47,282 nt of DNA from Bacillus sp. 491mf (GTDB lineage Bacteria > Bacillota > Bacilli > Bacillales > Bacillaceae_G): NCBI RefSeq assembly GCF_900112415.1, contig NZ_FOLV01000030.1:1-47282 (forward strand), read 5' to 3'. A program made the translations under genes and the position numbers. Every line of letters begins with the position of its first letter. Positions within the stretch are counted from its first letter, which is position 1. The notes below the pieces were generated by a model, which was not told the origin of the DNA, searched no databases, and was given only the letters and a program-made list of their open reading frames with translations. Positions 18,077 to 29,038 of the stretch are shown piece by piece.

Positions 18077-18502
18077 GTGGCTAAAAAGGTAATTAAAATG
18101 GTAAAACTTCAGATTCCTGCAGGTAAAGCTAACCCAGCTCCACCAGTTGGTCCAGCATTAGGACAAGCAGGTGTTAACATCATGGGCTTCTGTAAAGAGT
18201 TCAACGCTCGTACAGCAGATCAAGCTGGTCTAATCATTCCTGTTGAAATTACAGTATTTGAAGACCGTTCATTCACTTTCATTACTAAAACTCCTCCTGC
18301 TGCTGTTCTTCTTAAGAAAGTAGCTGGTATCGAGTCTGGTTCTGGTGAACCAAATCGTAATAAAGTGGCAACTGTTAAGCGTGATAAAGTTCGCGAAATC
18401 GCTGAAACTAAAATGCCTGACCTAAACGCTGCTAGCGTAGAAGCTGCAATGCGTATGGTTGAAGGTACTGCACGCAGTATGGGCATTGTTATCGAAGACT
18501 AA
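18077..18502 (+). CDS. rplK: 50S ribosomal protein L11
   Basis: L11 binds the GTPase-associated region of 23S rRNA and helps activate RelA. The 141-residue length is standard from GTG 18077 ([12 protein letters not shown]), which follows AAGGAGGTG at 18062-18070 by six bases; an in-frame ATG nine bases upstream overlaps the ribosome site. The proline-rich [11 protein letters not shown] hinge of the N-terminal domain and the C-terminal rRNA-binding domain are both intact. rplA lies 181 bases downstream, separated by two hairpins. Confidence 0.96.
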
Positions 18503-18526
18503 TTCGATTTGTTTTTTTTGTAAAAG

Positions 18527-18612
18527 AGGTTGCGGGTCTGGTGTTCCAATTCGCAACCTTTATTATCGTAAATGAATGTCGTTTTTTAAATAAAAGGATG
18601 GGCGCGCATCCT
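18527..18612 (+). promoter_or_regulatory. two hairpins between rplK and rplA
   Basis: The first has arms AGGTTGCG (18527-18534) and CGCAACCT (18552-18559) followed by TTTATT, like a weak terminator. The second has AGGATG (18595-18600) and CATCCT (18607-18612) around GGCGCG. They could tune rplA relative to rplK. I see no clear promoter in the gap. Confidence 0.45.
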
Positions 18613-18683
18613 CGATCGTATCGGAAAAAATGCGTAAACGTGGGAGGTTATTCCGCTAAAACCACATTGAGGAGGAAATAAAA

Positions 18684-19376
18684 ATGGCTAAAAGAGGTAA
18701 AAAGTACGTAGAAGCTGCAAAGCTTGTTGATCGTGCGACTGCTTACTCTGCAACAGAGGCAGTAGAATTAGTAAAGAAAACAAACACAGCTAAATTTGAT
18801 GCAAGTGTAGAAGCTGCATTCCGTTTAGGTGTTGACCCTAAGAAAGCTGACCAACAAATTCGTGGTGCAGTTGTTCTTCCACATGGTACTGGTAAAGTAC
18901 AACGTGTATTAGTATTCGCTAAAGGCGAAAAACTAAAAGAAGCTGAAGCTGCTGGAGCTGACTTCGTAGGTGATGCAGACTACATCAACAAAATCCAACA
19001 AGGTTGGTTTGACTTTGACGTAGTAGTAGCAACTCCTGACATGATGGGTGAAGTTGGTAAACTTGGTCGTGTATTAGGACCTAAAGGTTTAATGCCAAAC
19101 CCTAAAACTGGAACAGTTACTTTCGACGTAACAAAAGCAGTTAACGAAATCAAAGCTGGTAAAGTAGAATACCGCGTTGATAAAGCTGGTAACATCCATG
19201 TACCAATCGGTAAAGTATCTTTCGAAGATGCAAAATTAGTTGAAAACTTAGAAACAGTTGCTGATGCGCTTCTAAAAGCTAAACCAGCTGCTGCAAAAGG
19301 TACTTACATGAAGAACGTAACAGTTGCTTCTACAATGGGACCTGGCGTACGCGTTGACGTTTCAACTATTGCGTAA
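18684..19376 (+). CDS. rplA: 50S ribosomal protein L1
   Basis: L1 forms the mobile stalk at the ribosomal E site and can act as a translational repressor of its own operon. The 230-residue length is typical. The conserved [14 protein letters not shown] and [18 protein letters not shown] stretches mark the family. ATG 18684 follows GAGGAGG. The rplJ promoter starts 11 bases after its stop codon. Confidence 0.97.
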   Translation: MAKRGKKYVEAAKLVDRATAYSATEAVELVKKTNTAKFDASVEAAFRLGVDPKKADQQIRGAVVLPHGTGKVQRVLVFAKGEKLKEAEAAGADFVGDADYINKIQQGWFDFDVVVATPDMMGEVGKLGRVLGPKGLMPNPKTGTVTFDVTKAVNEIKAGKVEYRVDKAGNIHVPIGKVSFEDAKLVENLETVADALLKAKPAAAKGTYMKNVTVASTMGPGVRVDVSTIA

Positions 19377-19386
19377 AAATTGGAAG

Positions 19387-19415
19387 TTGACTTCATGGTG
19401 AAGTTCTAATATAAT
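19387..19415 (+). promoter_or_regulatory. rplJ-rplL promoter
   Basis: TTGACT (19387-19392) and a perfect TATAAT (19410-19415) are 17 bases apart. A small inverted repeat (ACTTCA 19390-19395 with TGAAGT 19399-19404) overlaps the spacer. Confidence 0.8.
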
Positions 19416-19424
19416 CATCTATGT

Positions 19425-19558
19425 TGTGAATTTTAATAGTGTACCGTAGACAGTAGGTGCCATTTTGGCTTAATATCCTACCGAGGTGTAAATATACGGA
19501 ACGGAATTTTTCTGTGACTATATGCCTCCATGTCTATAACTGGGCACGGAGGCTTTTT
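19425..19558 (+). promoter_or_regulatory. L10 ribosomal leader (autoregulatory) with attenuator
   Basis: This 5' leader has the sequence and order of the Firmicute L10 leader: GTACCGTAGACAGTAGGTG (19441-19459), TATCCTACCGAGGTG (about 19474-19488) and TATACGGAACGG (about 19494-19505). It ends in a terminator. In this family the L10(L12) complex binds the leader and favours termination, so rplJ and rplL expression matches ribosome need. Confidence 0.85.
19524..19558 (+). terminator. L10 leader attenuator terminator
   Basis: GCCTCC (19524-19529) pairs with GGAGGC (19548-19553), followed by five T. It lies 50 bases before rplJ and forms the off-state of the leader. Confidence 0.82.
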
Positions 19559-19607
19559 AGTGCACTTTCGGTACATCTTCTATATAATCTACAGGAGGTG
19601 TAATAAC

Positions 19608-20108
19608 ATGACTAAAGCAATCGAAGCAAAACAACATGTTGTAACTGAAATCGCTGGTAAACTTAGCGAAAGTAAATCAACAATCGTTGTTGACTACCGT
19701 GGTTTAACAGTTTCTGAAGTAACAGAATTACGTAAAGCATTACGTGAAGCTGGCGTTGAGTTCAAAGTTTACAAAAACTCTTTAACTCGTCGTGCTGCAG
19801 AAGTTGCTGAACTAACTGAGTTAAATGAATTCCTAACAGGACCAAACGCTATCGCGTTCAGTAACGAAGATGTAGTTGCTCCTGCGAAGGTATTAAACGA
19901 CTTTGCAAAAAATCACGAAGCTTTAGAAATTAAAGCTGGTGTAATTGAAGGTAAACTTGTAACTGTTGATGAGGTTAAAGCTATCGCTACTCTTCCATCA
20001 CGTGAAGGCTTACTTTCTATGCTTCTTAGCGTTCTTCAAGCTCCAATCCGCAACCTTGCACTTGCTGCAAAAGCTGTTGCTGATCAAAAAGAAGAGCAAG
20101 GCGCTTAA
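19608..20108 (+). CDS. rplJ: 50S ribosomal protein L10
   Basis: L10 anchors the L7/L12 stalk to 23S rRNA. The 166-residue length is standard from ATG 19608 (MTKAIEAKQ), behind a strong AGGAGGTG; an upstream in-frame start at 19530 lies inside the leader terminator and is rejected. The N-terminal rRNA-binding part contains [21 protein letters not shown], and the C-terminal helix that recruits L12 dimers is complete. Confidence 0.96.
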   Translation: MTKAIEAKQHVVTEIAGKLSESKSTIVVDYRGLTVSEVTELRKALREAGVEFKVYKNSLTRRAAEVAELTELNEFLTGPNAIAFSNEDVVAPAKVLNDFAKNHEALEIKAGVIEGKLVTVDEVKAIATLPSREGLLSMLLSVLQAPIRNLALAAKAVADQKEEQGA

Positions 20109-20178
20109 TTTTTTAAAAGATAATTACGTATTATCGATCAAACAATATGAACTTATTTAATAAGGGAGGATATTTACA

Positions 20179-20541
20179 ATGACTAAAGAACAAATCATTG
20201 AAGCAGTTAAAAATATGACTGTATTAGAACTTAACGACTTAGTAAAAGCTATCGAGGAAGAATTCGGCGTAACTGCTGCTGCTCCTGTAGCTGTAATGGG
20301 TGGCGCTGCTGGTGAAGCTGCTGCTGAGAAAACTGAATTTGATGTAGTACTTGCTGAAGCAGGCGCTCAAAAAATCAAAGTTATCAAAGTTGTTCGTGAA
20401 ATCACTGGTCTTGGATTAAAAGAAGCTAAAGAAGTAGCTGACAACACTCCAAAAGCAGTTAAAGAAGGCGTTTCTAAAGATGAAGCTGAAGAAATCAAAG
20501 CTAAACTTGAAGAAGTTGGCGCTGTAGTAGAAGTTAAGTAA
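20179..20541 (+). CDS. rplL: 50S ribosomal protein L7/L12
   Basis: L12 is the flexible multi-copy stalk protein that recruits translation GTPases. The 120-residue protein has an N-terminal dimerisation helix pair (about 1-32), an alanine- and glycine-rich hinge (about 34-52), and the conserved C-terminal factor-binding domain with [24 protein letters not shown] lies upstream of ATG 20179. It is separated from rplJ by 70 bases and is followed by a strong terminator. Confidence 0.97.
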   Translation: MTKEQIIEAVKNMTVLELNDLVKAIEEEFGVTAAAPVAVMGGAAGEAAAEKTEFDVVLAEAGAQKIKVIKVVREITGLGLKEAKEVADNTPKAVKEGVSKDEAEEIKAKLEEVGAVVEVK

Positions 20542-20561
20542 TTAACTTTTGAAGCTTTAAG

Positions 20562-20592
20562 AAAAGCTCGCTCTCATGCGAGCTTTTTTTTT
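20562..20592 (+). terminator. terminator after rplL
   Basis: A 10-bp stem (20562-20571 with 20578-20587) has a TCTCAT loop and a run of nine T. It is a textbook intrinsic terminator closing the rplJL unit. Confidence 0.93.
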
Positions 20593-20617
20593 AACTGTAA
20601 AGAAAAGAGGTGGCCGT

Positions 20618-21217
20618 ATGGCAGACCATTATTTTTCTAACGATCCTTCTAGTAAAAGTGATCGTAAACGTTGGGAATATACGCTCAGAGGATCGCAATT
20701 TGTTTTCTTATCTGACCACGGAGTATTTTCAAAAAGTGAAGTGGACTTTGGTTCGCGTCTTTTAATTGAAGCGTTTCAGATGCCGGATGCTCAAGGTGAT
20801 GTATTAGATGTCGGGTGTGGATATGGTCCGATAGGTTTATCTTTAGCGAAAGAGTTTCAAGAACGCGTAGTTCATATGGTGGATGTAAATGAAAGGGCGC
20901 TTGGGCTTGCGAAAGAAAACGCAGCTAATAACCGAATTGGAAATGTCCGGATTTATGAAAGTAGTGTATATGAAAATGTGAATGGAAAATACGCTGCTAT
21001 TCTATCTAATCCGCCAATCCGAGCTGGAAAGCACGTGGTGCATGAGATTCTAGAAAAAGCAGTGGATTATCTTGTGCCGGGCGGAGAACTTTGGATTGTA
21101 ATCCAGAAAAAGCAAGGTGCACCATCCGCGATGAAAAAACTAGAAGAAGTGCTCGATGTTGTGGAAGTCGTAGAAAAGAAAAAAGGCTATTATATCATAA
21201 AATCAAAAAAACGTTGA
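20618..21217 (+). CDS. ybxB: RsmC-like class I methyltransferase YbxB
   Basis: This is an S-adenosylmethionine-dependent methyltransferase of 199 residues related to the 16S rRNA guanine-N2 methyltransferase RsmC. Motif I is VLDVGCGYGPIG at about 66-77, and the catalytic NPP appears as NPPIRAGK. The substrate is inferred, not shown. I chose ATG 20618 (MADHYFSND) because AGAGGTGG lies at 20606-20613 and an earlier in-frame start would fall inside the rplL terminator. No obvious promoter separates it from that terminator, so readthrough or a weak promoter must serve it. Confidence 0.9.
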   Translation: MADHYFSNDPSSKSDRKRWEYTLRGSQFVFLSDHGVFSKSEVDFGSRLLIEAFQMPDAQGDVLDVGCGYGPIGLSLAKEFQERVVHMVDVNERALGLAKENAANNRIGNVRIYESSVYENVNGKYAAILSNPPIRAGKHVVHEILEKAVDYLVPGGELWIVIQKKQGAPSAMKKLEEVLDVVEVVEKKKGYYIIKSKKR

Positions 21218-21290
21218 CTGTTATTTTTGGTTGTGTTAACATTATAAAATGCCAATATATGATTTTCTGCGTTGAGAACAATGTATATTT

Positions 21291-21318
21291 TTGCTTGTCT
21301 TGGAAAAGATAGTAAAAT
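21291..21318 (+). promoter_or_regulatory. candidate rpoB promoter
   Basis: TTGCTT (21291-21296) and TAAAAT (21313-21318) are 16 bases apart. A second candidate, TTTGCA-N16-TATAAT at 21455-21482, lies nearer the gene, and TTGACT at 21214-21219 with TAACAT at 21237 is a third. The sequence alone does not decide which is used. Confidence 0.35.
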
Positions 21319-21340
21319 CAGCAGATGATGAAACAGAATG

Positions 21341-21372
21341 ATGGTTTTCTTATAGAAGCCATTTTTCTTTTT
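21341..21372 (+). terminator. hairpin with T tract in the rpoB leader
   Basis: ATGGTTTTCT (21341-21350) pairs with AGAAGCCAT (21354-21362) with one bulge and one G-T pair, followed by T-rich sequence. It lies about 20 bases after the predicted start of the 21291 promoter, so it may attenuate rpoBC. Confidence 0.5.
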
Positions 21373-21507
21373 TGAGCAGTTAGAAACACTCAACGTATCT
21401 ATCTTTTTTGGGAAAAAGGCTACGTAATTTGCGTCAGTCGTATTTAGTTGTGATTTTGCACATTTTTTGTGCATTTTATAATACTCTTGATTTGAGGGGT
21501 GAAGCAG

Positions 21508-24500
21508 TTGACAGGTCAACTAGTTCAATACGGACGACACCGCCAACGAAGAAGTTATGCCCGTATTAGTGAGGTATTAGAATTACCAAATCTTATCGAA
21601 ATTCAAACCTCTTCTTATCAGTGGTTTCTTGATGAGGGTTTGCGAGAAATGTTCCAAGACATTTCTCCGATTGAAGACTTTACGGGAAATCTATCGCTTG
21701 AATTTATCGACTACAGTTTAGGTGAACCAAAATATTCTGTAGAAGAGTGTAAAGAGCGTGATGTGACGTATGCAGCACCACTTCGTGTAAAAGTGCGTCT
21801 AATCAATAAAGAAACTGGTGAAGTAAAAGAGCAAGATGTGTTCATGGGGGATTTCCCGCTCATGACAGAGACAGGAACATTTGTAATTAACGGTGCAGAA
21901 CGCGTTATCGTTTCTCAGTTAGTTCGTTCACCAAGTGTATACTTCAGTGGAAAAGTGGACAAAAATGGAAAACGCGGATTTACTGCTACTGTAATTCCAA
22001 ACCGCGGAGCTTGGTTGGAGTATGAAACAGATGCTAAGGATGTTGTTTATGTACGTATCGATCGTACGCGCAAACTGCCTGTAACTGTTTTGTTACGCGC
22101 ATTAGGGTTTGGCTCTGATCAAGAAATCACCGAATTGATTGGTGATAACGAATACTTAAGCAATACGTTAGAAAAAGATAACACGGATAGCACAGAAAAA
22201 GCGTTGCTTGAAATTTACGAGCGTCTACGTCCAGGTGAGCCACCGACAGTAGAAAACGCAAAGAGCTTGCTTGTTTCTCGTTTCTTTGATCCGAAACGTT
22301 ATGATCTAGCAAATGTAGGTCGCTACAAAATTAACAAGAAATTACACATTAAAAACAGATTGTTTAACCAACGTTTAGCTGAAACTTTAGTGGATCCTGA
22401 GACAGGTGAAATTTTAGTAGCAGAAGGAACAATCTTAGATCGTCGTACGTTAGATCGTATTTTACCTTACTTAGAAAAGAACATTGGTTTTAAAACAGCG
22501 AAACCAATGGGCGGAGTGGTAGACGGCGATGTTGAATTGCAATCTATTAAGATTTATGCTCCAGATGCAGACGGAGAGCGCTCTATCAATATTATTGGTA
22601 ATGCGAATATCGACCGTGATATAAAACATATTACACCAGGCGATATTATTGCATCTATTAGCTATTTCTTTAATCTTCTATATAAAGTAGGAGACACAGA
22701 CGATATTGACCATTTAGGAAACCGCCGTCTACGTTCTGTAGGGGAATTGTTACAAAACCAATTCCGTATCGGTCTTTCTCGTATGGAACGAGTTGTTCGT
22801 GAGAGAATGTCAATTCAAGATACAAATGCAATTACACCGCAAGCGTTAATTAACATTCGTCCGGTTATTGCATCTATTAAAGAGTTCTTCGGTAGCTCTC
22901 AGTTATCTCAGTTTATGGACCAAACAAACCCATTAGCAGAGTTAACACATAAACGAAGACTATCTGCATTAGGACCTGGTGGTTTAACGCGTGAGCGCGC
23001 AGGCTTTGAAGTGCGTGACGTTCACTACTCTCACTATGGTCGTATGTGTCCAATTGAAACACCAGAGGGACCAAACATCGGTTTGATCAACTCTCTATCT
23101 TCGTTTGCGAAAGTAAATGAATTTGGTTTCATTGAAACACCATATCGCCGTGTTGATCCAGAAACTGGACGCGTAACAACACGTGTAGATTACTTAACAG
23201 CTGATGAACAAGATAACTATGTTGTTGCCCAAGCAAACGCACGTTTATCTGAAGATGGAGATTTTCTTGATGAAGACGTTGTAGCACGTTTCCGCGATGA
23301 GAACGTTGTAGTAAAACGTGAACGTATCGACTACATGGATATCTCTCCAAAACAGGTCGTGTCTGCTGCGACAGCTTGTATTCCGTTCTTAGAAAACGAT
23401 GACTCGAACCGTGCGCTAATGGGTGCGAACATGCAACGTCAAGCAGTTCCACTTATGAACCCAGAATCTCCAATTGTAGGTACTGGTATGGAGTACGTAT
23501 CGGCGAAAGATTCAGGTGCTGCAGTAATTTGTAAACATCCTGGTATCGTTGAACGTGTAGAAGCTCGCGAAGTTTGGGTACGTCGTTATATCGAAGTAGA
23601 CGGTCAACAAGTAAAAGGTGACTTGGATCGTTACAAAATGTTGAAATTCATCCGTTCTAACCAAGGAACTTGTTACAACCAACGTCCAATCGTAAGTGTT
23701 GGTGATCAAGTTGTAAAAGGTGAGATTCTTGCAGACGGTCCTTCTATGGAAAAAGGTGAACTTGCACTTGGTCGTAACGTGCTTGTTGGCTTTATGACAT
23801 GGGATGGTTATAACTATGAGGATGCGATCATTATGAGTGAGCGCCTTGTAAAAGATGATGTGTACACTTCTATTCATATTGAAGAATATGAATCTGAAGC
23901 TCGTGATACAAAGCTAGGACCAGAAGAAATTACACGAGACATTCCAAACGTAGGGGAAGATGCGCTTCGCAACCTTGATGAGCGTGGTATTATCCGCATT
24001 GGTGCAGAAGTAAAAGATGGAGACTTGCTTGTTGGTAAAGTAACGCCAAAAGGTGTAACAGAGTTAACAGCAGAAGAACGTCTATTACATGCAATCTTTG
24101 GTGAGAAAGCTCGTGAAGTACGTGATACATCACTACGTGTACCACATGGTGGTGGCGGTATTATCTTAGACGTAAAAGTATTTAACCGTGAAGATGGCGA
24201 TGAATTACCACCAGGTGTGAATCAACTTGTACGTGCATATATCGTTCAAAAACGTAAAATTTCTGAAGGTGACAAGATGGCCGGTCGTCACGGTAACAAA
24301 GGTGTTATCTCCCGTATTTTACCGGAAGAAGATATGCCTTACTTACCAGATGGCACACCAATCGATATCATGTTAAACCCATTAGGGGTACCATCTCGTA
24401 TGAATATCGGTCAGGTGTTAGAGCTTCATCTTGGTATGGCAGCAAGATATCTTGGCATTCATGTTGCAACGCCAGTATTCGATGGTGCTCGTGAGGAAGA

Positions 24501-25035
24501 TGTATGGGGAACAATCGAAGAAGCTGGTATGGCGCGTGATGCGAAGACGATTCTTTACGATGGACGTACTGGTGAACCGTTCGACAACCGTGTATCTGTT
24601 GGTGTCATGTACATGATTAAACTTGCACACATGGTTGACGATAAACTTCATGCTCGTTCTACTGGACCATACTCACTTGTAACGCAGCAACCTCTTGGAG
24701 GTAAAGCACAGTTCGGTGGACAGCGTTTTGGTGAGATGGAGGTTTGGGCACTTGAAGCTTACGGTGCTGCTTATACTCTTCAAGAAATCTTAACAGTTAA
24801 GTCGGATGATGTTATTGGTCGTGTGAAAACGTACGAATCGATTGTAAAAGGCGAAAACGTTCCAGAACCAGGTGTTCCTGAATCATTCAAAGTATTGATT
24901 AAGGAGCTACAAAGCTTGGGTATGGATGTTAAGATGATGTCTAGCGACGATACTGAAATTGAAATGCGTGATACTGATGACGATGATCATCAATCTGCAG
25001 AGAAATTGAATGTCGAAGCTGAGATAACGGAATAA
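21508..25035 (+). CDS. rpoB: RNA polymerase beta subunit
   Basis: RpoB forms one half of the polymerase catalytic cleft. I place the start at TTG 21508 (Bacillus-type [13 protein letters not shown]), 1175 residues, because GAGGGG at 21494-21499 is correctly spaced; the in-frame GTG at 21499 overlaps that site. The rifampicin region is intact with wild-type D471, H481 and S486 (E. coli D516, H526, S531), so a rifampicin-sensitive allele is predicted. The C-terminal tail is acidic and variable, as in other bacilli. rpoC follows after 37 bases. Confidence 0.97.
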   Translation: MTGQLVQYGRHRQRRSYARISEVLELPNLIEIQTSSYQWFLDEGLREMFQDISPIEDFTGNLSLEFIDYSLGEPKYSVEECKERDVTYAAPLRVKVRLINKETGEVKEQDVFMGDFPLMTETGTFVINGAERVIVSQLVRSPSVYFSGKVDKNGKRGFTATVIPNRGAWLEYETDAKDVVYVRIDRTRKLPVTVLLRALGFGSDQEITELIGDNEYLSNTLEKDNTDSTEKALLEIYERLRPGEPPTVENAKSLLVSRFFDPKRYDLANVGRYKINKKLHIKNRLFNQRLAETLVDPETGEILVAEGTILDRRTLDRILPYLEKNIGFKTAKPMGGVVDGDVELQSIKIYAPDADGERSINIIGNANIDRDIKHITPGDIIASISYFFNLLYKVGDTDDIDHLGNRRLRSVGELLQNQFRIGLSRMERVVRERMSIQDTNAITPQALINIRPVIASIKEFFGSSQLSQFMDQTNPLAELTHKRRLSALGPGGLTRERAGFEVRDVHYSHYGRMCPIETPEGPNIGLINSLSSFAKVNEFGFIETPYRRVDPETGRVTTRVDYLTADEQDNYVVAQANARLSEDGDFLDEDVVARFRDENVVVKRERIDYMDISPKQVVSAATACIPFLENDDSNRALMGANMQRQAVPLMNPESPIVGTGMEYVSAKDSGAAVICKHPGIVERVEAREVWVRRYIEVDGQQVKGDLDRYKMLKFIRSNQGTCYNQRPIVSVGDQVVKGEILADGPSMEKGELALGRNVLVGFMTWDGYNYEDAIIMSERLVKDDVYTSIHIEEYESEARDTKLGPEEITRDIPNVGEDALRNLDERGIIRIGAEVKDGDLLVGKVTPKGVTELTAEERLLHAIFGEKAREVRDTSLRVPHGGGGIILDVKVFNREDGDELPPGVNQLVRAYIVQKRKISEGDKMAGRHGNKGVISRILPEEDMPYLPDGTPIDIMLNPLGVPSRMNIGQVLELHLGMAARYLGIHVATPVFDGAREEDVWGTIEEAGMARDAKTILYDGRTGEPFDNRVSVGVMYMIKLAHMVDDKLHARSTGPYSLVTQQPLGGKAQFGGQRFGEMEVWALEAYGAAYTLQEILTVKSDDVIGRVKTYESIVKGENVPEPGVPESFKVLIKELQSLGMDVKMMSSDDTEIEMRDTDDDDHQSAEKLNVEAEITE

Positions 25036-25072
25036 TTGGGATAACCTGTAGACTAAAAGGGAGGTAGGCCCC

Positions 25073-28000
25073 TTGATAGATGTAAACAACTTTGAATATA
25101 TGAAGATTGGACTTGCATCACCAGACAAAATTCGCTCTTGGTCATATGGGGAAGTAAAAAAACCCGAGACGATTAATTATCGTACATTGAAACCAGAGAA
25201 AGACGGTTTGTTCTGTGAGCGTATTTTCGGTCCAACAAAAGACTGGGAATGTCATTGTGGTAAATATAAACGTGTCCGTTATAAAGGTGTAGTTTGTGAT
25301 CGATGCGGCGTTGAAGTAACGCGTGCGAAAGTTCGTCGTGAACGTATGGGTCATATTGAATTAGCTGCTCCTGTATCTCATATTTGGTATTTCAAAGGTA
25401 TCCCAAGCCGCATGGGACTTGTCTTAGACATGTCCCCTCGCGCGCTTGAAGAAGTAATTTATTTCGCTTCTTATGTAGTAACAGAGAGCGGAGATACACC
25501 GCTTGATAAGAAGCAACTTCTTTCGGAGAAGGAATACCGTGCGTATCGCGACAGATACGGAAACTCTTTCCAAGCTTCTATGGGCGCAGAAGCAATTAAG
25601 AAGTTATTACAAGATATCGATTTAGATAAAGAAGTAGACTTCTTGAAAGAAGAGTTAAAAACAGCGCAAGGACAACGTCGTACTCGTGCTATTAAACGTC
25701 TAGAAGTATTAGAAGCATTCCGTAACTCTGGAAACGAACCATCTTGGATGATTCTAGATGTTCTTCCGGTAATCCCACCAGAACTTCGCCCAATGGTACA
25801 GTTAGATGGTGGACGTTTTGCAACTTCTGACTTAAACGACCTATATCGTCGTGTAATTAACCGTAACAATCGTTTAAAACGTTTATTAGACTTAGGTGCA
25901 CCAAGCATTATCGTCCAAAACGAAAAGCGTATGTTACAAGAAGCAGTAGATGCTTTAATTGATAACGGTCGTCGTGGCCGTCCAGTTACTGGACCGGGTA
26001 ACCGTCCGTTAAAATCTCTTTCACATATGTTAAAAGGTAAGCAAGGACGTTTCCGTCAAAACTTACTAGGTAAACGTGTTGACTACTCTGGTCGTTCCGT
26101 TATCGTTGTAGGACCGAACTTAAAAATGTACCAATGCGGTCTGCCTAAAGAAATGGCGCTGGAACTGTTCAAACCTTTCGTTATGAAAGAGTTAGTAGGA
26201 AAAGGCTTAGCGCACAACATTAAGAGTGCGAAGCGCAAAATTGAACGAGTACAACCTGAAGTTTGGGATGTTTTAGAGTCTGTAATTAAAGAACACCCTG
26301 TACTTCTAAACCGTGCTCCAACACTTCACCGTCTTGGTATTCAAGCGTTTGAACCTACATTAGTAGAAGGTCGTGCAATTCGTCTTCACCCACTTGTATG
26401 TACTGCATACAACGCGGACTTTGACGGTGACCAAATGGCGGTTCACGTTCCGTTATCATCAGAAGCACAAGCAGAAGCTCGTCTTCTTATGTTAGCTGCA
26501 CAAAACATCTTGAACCCGAAAGACGGAAAACCAGTTGTTACACCATCTCAGGATATGGTATTAGGTAATTACTACTTAACACTTGAACGCGAAGGTGCAA
26601 TTGGTGAAGGTATGATTTTCAAAGATACGAACGAAGCAATACTTGCATACCAAAACGGATATGTACACTTGCATACTCGTGTTGCTGTTGCAGCGAGCTC
26701 TGTGAATAACGAAACGTTTACAGAGGAGCAAAACAGCAAGCTGTTGTTAACGACAGTTGGTAAGTTAATCTTCAACGAGATTTTACCGAAGTCTTTCCCT
26801 TACATTAACGAACCAACAAAGACAAACTTGGAGAAGGAAACTCCAGTGGAATACTTTGTTGAAAAAGGTTCTAACGTAAGAGAAATTATTGCTAGTCGCG
26901 AAGAAGTGGCGCCATTTAGTAAGAAAATTCTTGGTAATATCATTGCTGAAGTATTTAAACGTTTCAAGATTACAGAAACGTCTCGTATGCTTGATCGTAT
27001 GAAAAACCTAGGATTTAAATACTCTACAAAAGCTGGTATTACAGTTGGGGTAGCGGATATCCTTGTATTAGGTGAAAAAGAAGAAATCTTGCATGAAGCG
27101 CAAGCTAAAGTAGATACAGTAATTAAACAATTCCGTCGCGGTTTAATCACAGAGGAAGAACGTTACGATCGCGTTATCTCTATTTGGAGTAATGCAAAAG
27201 ACGTTATCCAAGGAAAACTGATGAAAACGCTAGATAAGCGCAACCCAATCTTCATGATGAGTGATTCCGGTGCCCGTGGTAACGCATCGAACTTTACTCA
27301 GCTTGCTGGTATGCGTGGTTTGATGGCAAACCCATCTGGTCGTATCATCGAACTTCCAATCAAATCAAGTTTCCGCGAAGGTTTAACGGTACTCGAGTAC
27401 TTCATCTCTACACACGGTGCGCGTAAAGGTCTTGCCGATACAGCACTTAAGACTGCCGATTCTGGTTACTTAACACGCCGTCTTGTTGACGTTGCACAAG
27501 ATGTTATCGTTCGTGAAGACGACTGTGGAACAGATCGTGGTCTATTAATTGGCGCAATTAAAGAAGGAAACGAAATTATCGAATCCTTATACGATCGTCT
27601 TGTAGGACGTTTCGCAAGAAAAACTTTGAAGCATCCAGAAACAGGCGAAGTATTAGTTCGTGAAAATGAATTAATTACAGAAGATATCGCTTATATCATC
27701 GAAAAATCAGGCGTTGAACAACTGTACATCCGTTCTGCATTTACATGTAACACTCGCCACGGCGTATGTAAGAAATGTTACGGTCGTAACTTAGCTACTG
27801 GTACAGACGTAGAAGTAGGGGAAGCGGTAGGTATTATCGCAGCTCAATCTATCGGTGAGCCAGGTACACAGTTAACGATGCGTACATTCCATACAGGTGG
27901 GGTTGCCGGAGATGATATCACACAAGGTTTACCGCGTATTCAAGAGATCTTCGAAGCGCGTAATCCGAAAGGGCAAGCGGTTATCAGTGAAATCGATGGT

Positions 28001-28684
28001 GTTGTTGCAGCGATTAACGATGTGAAAGATCGCCAAGAAGTTGTTGTACAAGGTGATGTAGAAGCTCGTACGTATGCAATTCCTTATGGCGCTCGCTTAA
28101 AAGTAGCTCCAGGACACCGCATCGAGCATGGTAAAGAACTTACTGAAGGTTCTATCGATCCGAAAGAATTACTGAAAGTAACAGATATTACAGCAGTTCA
28201 AGAATACTTGCTTCGTGAAGTTCAAAAAGTATACCGTATGCAAGGGGTAGAAATTGGTGATAAGCACGTTGAAGTAATGGTTCGCCAAATGCTTCGTAAA
28301 GTGCGTGTAATCGACGCTGGTGAAACAGATGTATTACCAGGAACATTACTTGATATCCATCAATTTACAGATGCGAATGCGAAAGTGTTGCTTCAGGGCA
28401 AACAACCAGCAACAGCACGTCCAATCCTTCTTGGTATTACGAAGGCTTCACTTGAAACAGATTCATTCTTATCTGCAGCATCATTCCAGGAAACAACTCG
28501 TGTGTTAACTGATGCAGCAATTAAAGGTAAGCGTGATGAACTTCTTGGTCTGAAAGAAAATGTTATTATCGGTAAGCTTGTTCCAGCTGGTACAGGTATG
28601 AATCGTTACCGTAGAGTAGATCTTGTGAAAACAGCACAAGAAGAAACAAATGTAGAAAATGACGAGGTTTACGTAGAAAACTAA
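25073..28684 (+). CDS. rpoC: RNA polymerase beta' subunit
   Basis: RpoC carries the catalytic magnesium site, NADFDGD at 447-453. The N-terminal zinc ribbon is C60, C62, C75 and C78, and a second zinc site includes the CGTD and [13 protein letters not shown] cysteines. At 1203 residues the length is usual for Bacillus. The start is TTG 25073 behind GGGAGGTAGG, matching the conserved [12 protein letters not shown] terminus. It is cotranscribed with rpoB. Downstream, the expected L7Ae-like gene is absent in intact form. Confidence 0.97.
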   Translation: MIDVNNFEYMKIGLASPDKIRSWSYGEVKKPETINYRTLKPEKDGLFCERIFGPTKDWECHCGKYKRVRYKGVVCDRCGVEVTRAKVRRERMGHIELAAPVSHIWYFKGIPSRMGLVLDMSPRALEEVIYFASYVVTESGDTPLDKKQLLSEKEYRAYRDRYGNSFQASMGAEAIKKLLQDIDLDKEVDFLKEELKTAQGQRRTRAIKRLEVLEAFRNSGNEPSWMILDVLPVIPPELRPMVQLDGGRFATSDLNDLYRRVINRNNRLKRLLDLGAPSIIVQNEKRMLQEAVDALIDNGRRGRPVTGPGNRPLKSLSHMLKGKQGRFRQNLLGKRVDYSGRSVIVVGPNLKMYQCGLPKEMALELFKPFVMKELVGKGLAHNIKSAKRKIERVQPEVWDVLESVIKEHPVLLNRAPTLHRLGIQAFEPTLVEGRAIRLHPLVCTAYNADFDGDQMAVHVPLSSEAQAEARLLMLAAQNILNPKDGKPVVTPSQDMVLGNYYLTLEREGAIGEGMIFKDTNEAILAYQNGYVHLHTRVAVAASSVNNETFTEEQNSKLLLTTVGKLIFNEILPKSFPYINEPTKTNLEKETPVEYFVEKGSNVREIIASREEVAPFSKKILGNIIAEVFKRFKITETSRMLDRMKNLGFKYSTKAGITVGVADILVLGEKEEILHEAQAKVDTVIKQFRRGLITEEERYDRVISIWSNAKDVIQGKLMKTLDKRNPIFMMSDSGARGNASNFTQLAGMRGLMANPSGRIIELPIKSSFREGLTVLEYFISTHGARKGLADTALKTADSGYLTRRLVDVAQDVIVREDDCGTDRGLLIGAIKEGNEIIESLYDRLVGRFARKTLKHPETGEVLVRENELITEDIAYIIEKSGVEQLYIRSAFTCNTRHGVCKKCYGRNLATGTDVEVGEAVGIIAAQSIGEPGTQLTMRTFHTGGVAGDDITQGLPRIQEIFEARNPKGQAVISEIDGVVAAINDVKDRQEVVVQGDVEARTYAIPYGARLKVAPGHRIEHGKELTEGSIDPKELLKVTDITAVQEYLLREVQKVYRMQGVEIGDKHVEVMVRQMLRKVRVIDAGETDVLPGTLLDIHQFTDANAKVLLQGKQPATARPILLGITKASLETDSFLSAASFQETTRVLTDAAIKGKRDELLGLKENVIIGKLVPAGTGMNRYRRVDLVKTAQEETNVENDEVYVEN

Positions 28685-28726
28685 AATTTTCCGTCGTAAA
28701 TTTTGCATAAAAAAAGATAATCTTAG

Positions 28727-28756
28727 TTGACATGATGCGATGCAAAATGTTAATAT
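28727..28756 (+). promoter_or_regulatory. candidate str operon promoter
   Basis: A perfect TTGACA (28727-28732) is followed after 18 bases by TAATAT (28751-28756). It lies 43 bases after rpoC and about 280 bases before rpsL, giving the str operon a long leader that runs through the decayed gene remnant. Confidence 0.65.
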
Positions 28757-28924
28757 AAGCAAGGTTGCTCCTTAATAAATGTTGAAGGCAATTCAACACG
28801 GTATAGTTAGAACGTTGTCGTAGCTTTTAGCAACGCAACATAACATACTTTTTCAAAACTGGATCTCAACATGAAAATGAGTGAGATGCAAGTAGGAGCT
28901 TCAGTAATAGAAATAACAAGTTAA
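28755..28924 (+). pseudogene. rplGB: probable remnant of the L7Ae-like K-turn protein gene (rplGB/ybxF)
   Basis: Bacillus genomes usually carry an 82-residue L7Ae-family gene between rpoC and rpsL. Here no intact ORF exists. One frame reads SKVAP, two stops, then MLKAIQHGIVRTLS (28779-28820), which resembles the family segment VKALKRGSVKEV (shared KA, G, V and similar basic residues). A second frame ends MQVGASVIEI (28886-28915) then TS and a stop at 28922-28924, resembling the family C terminus IEVGAAAVAI. Order and spacing fit a gene with deletions and frameshifts. The similarity is short and judged by eye. Confidence 0.45.
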
Positions 28925-28937
28925 AACTGTTTTTGTG

Positions 28938-28960
28938 AGGAGAGAGCATTTGCTCTTCCT
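28938..28960 (+). other. hairpin in the rpsL leader
   Basis: A bulged 9-bp stem (28938-28946 with 28951-28960, loop ATTT) is followed by TGCAAAA rather than a T tract, so it is not a clear terminator. A smaller ACCAC/GTGGT hairpin (28991-28995 with 29004-29008) lies just before the Shine-Dalgarno. Either could be part of ribosomal-protein feedback on the str operon. Confidence 0.4.
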
Positions 28961-29038
28961 TGCAAAAACTTTGTTTTCAACTAATAATGAACCACCTGGA
29001 TATGTGGTCATACAAACGTGCGAAGGGAGGATAAATTA

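Noticed and set aside
21091-21312. Plus-strand ORF of 73 codons across the end of ybxB
   Set aside because: It is out of frame with ybxB, lacks a ribosome site, and its C-terminal part covers promoter-like A+T-rich DNA.
25471-25908. Minus-strand ORF of 145 codons inside rpoC
   Set aside because: Lies wholly antisense to a conserved part of beta'; low stop density follows from rpoC codon use.
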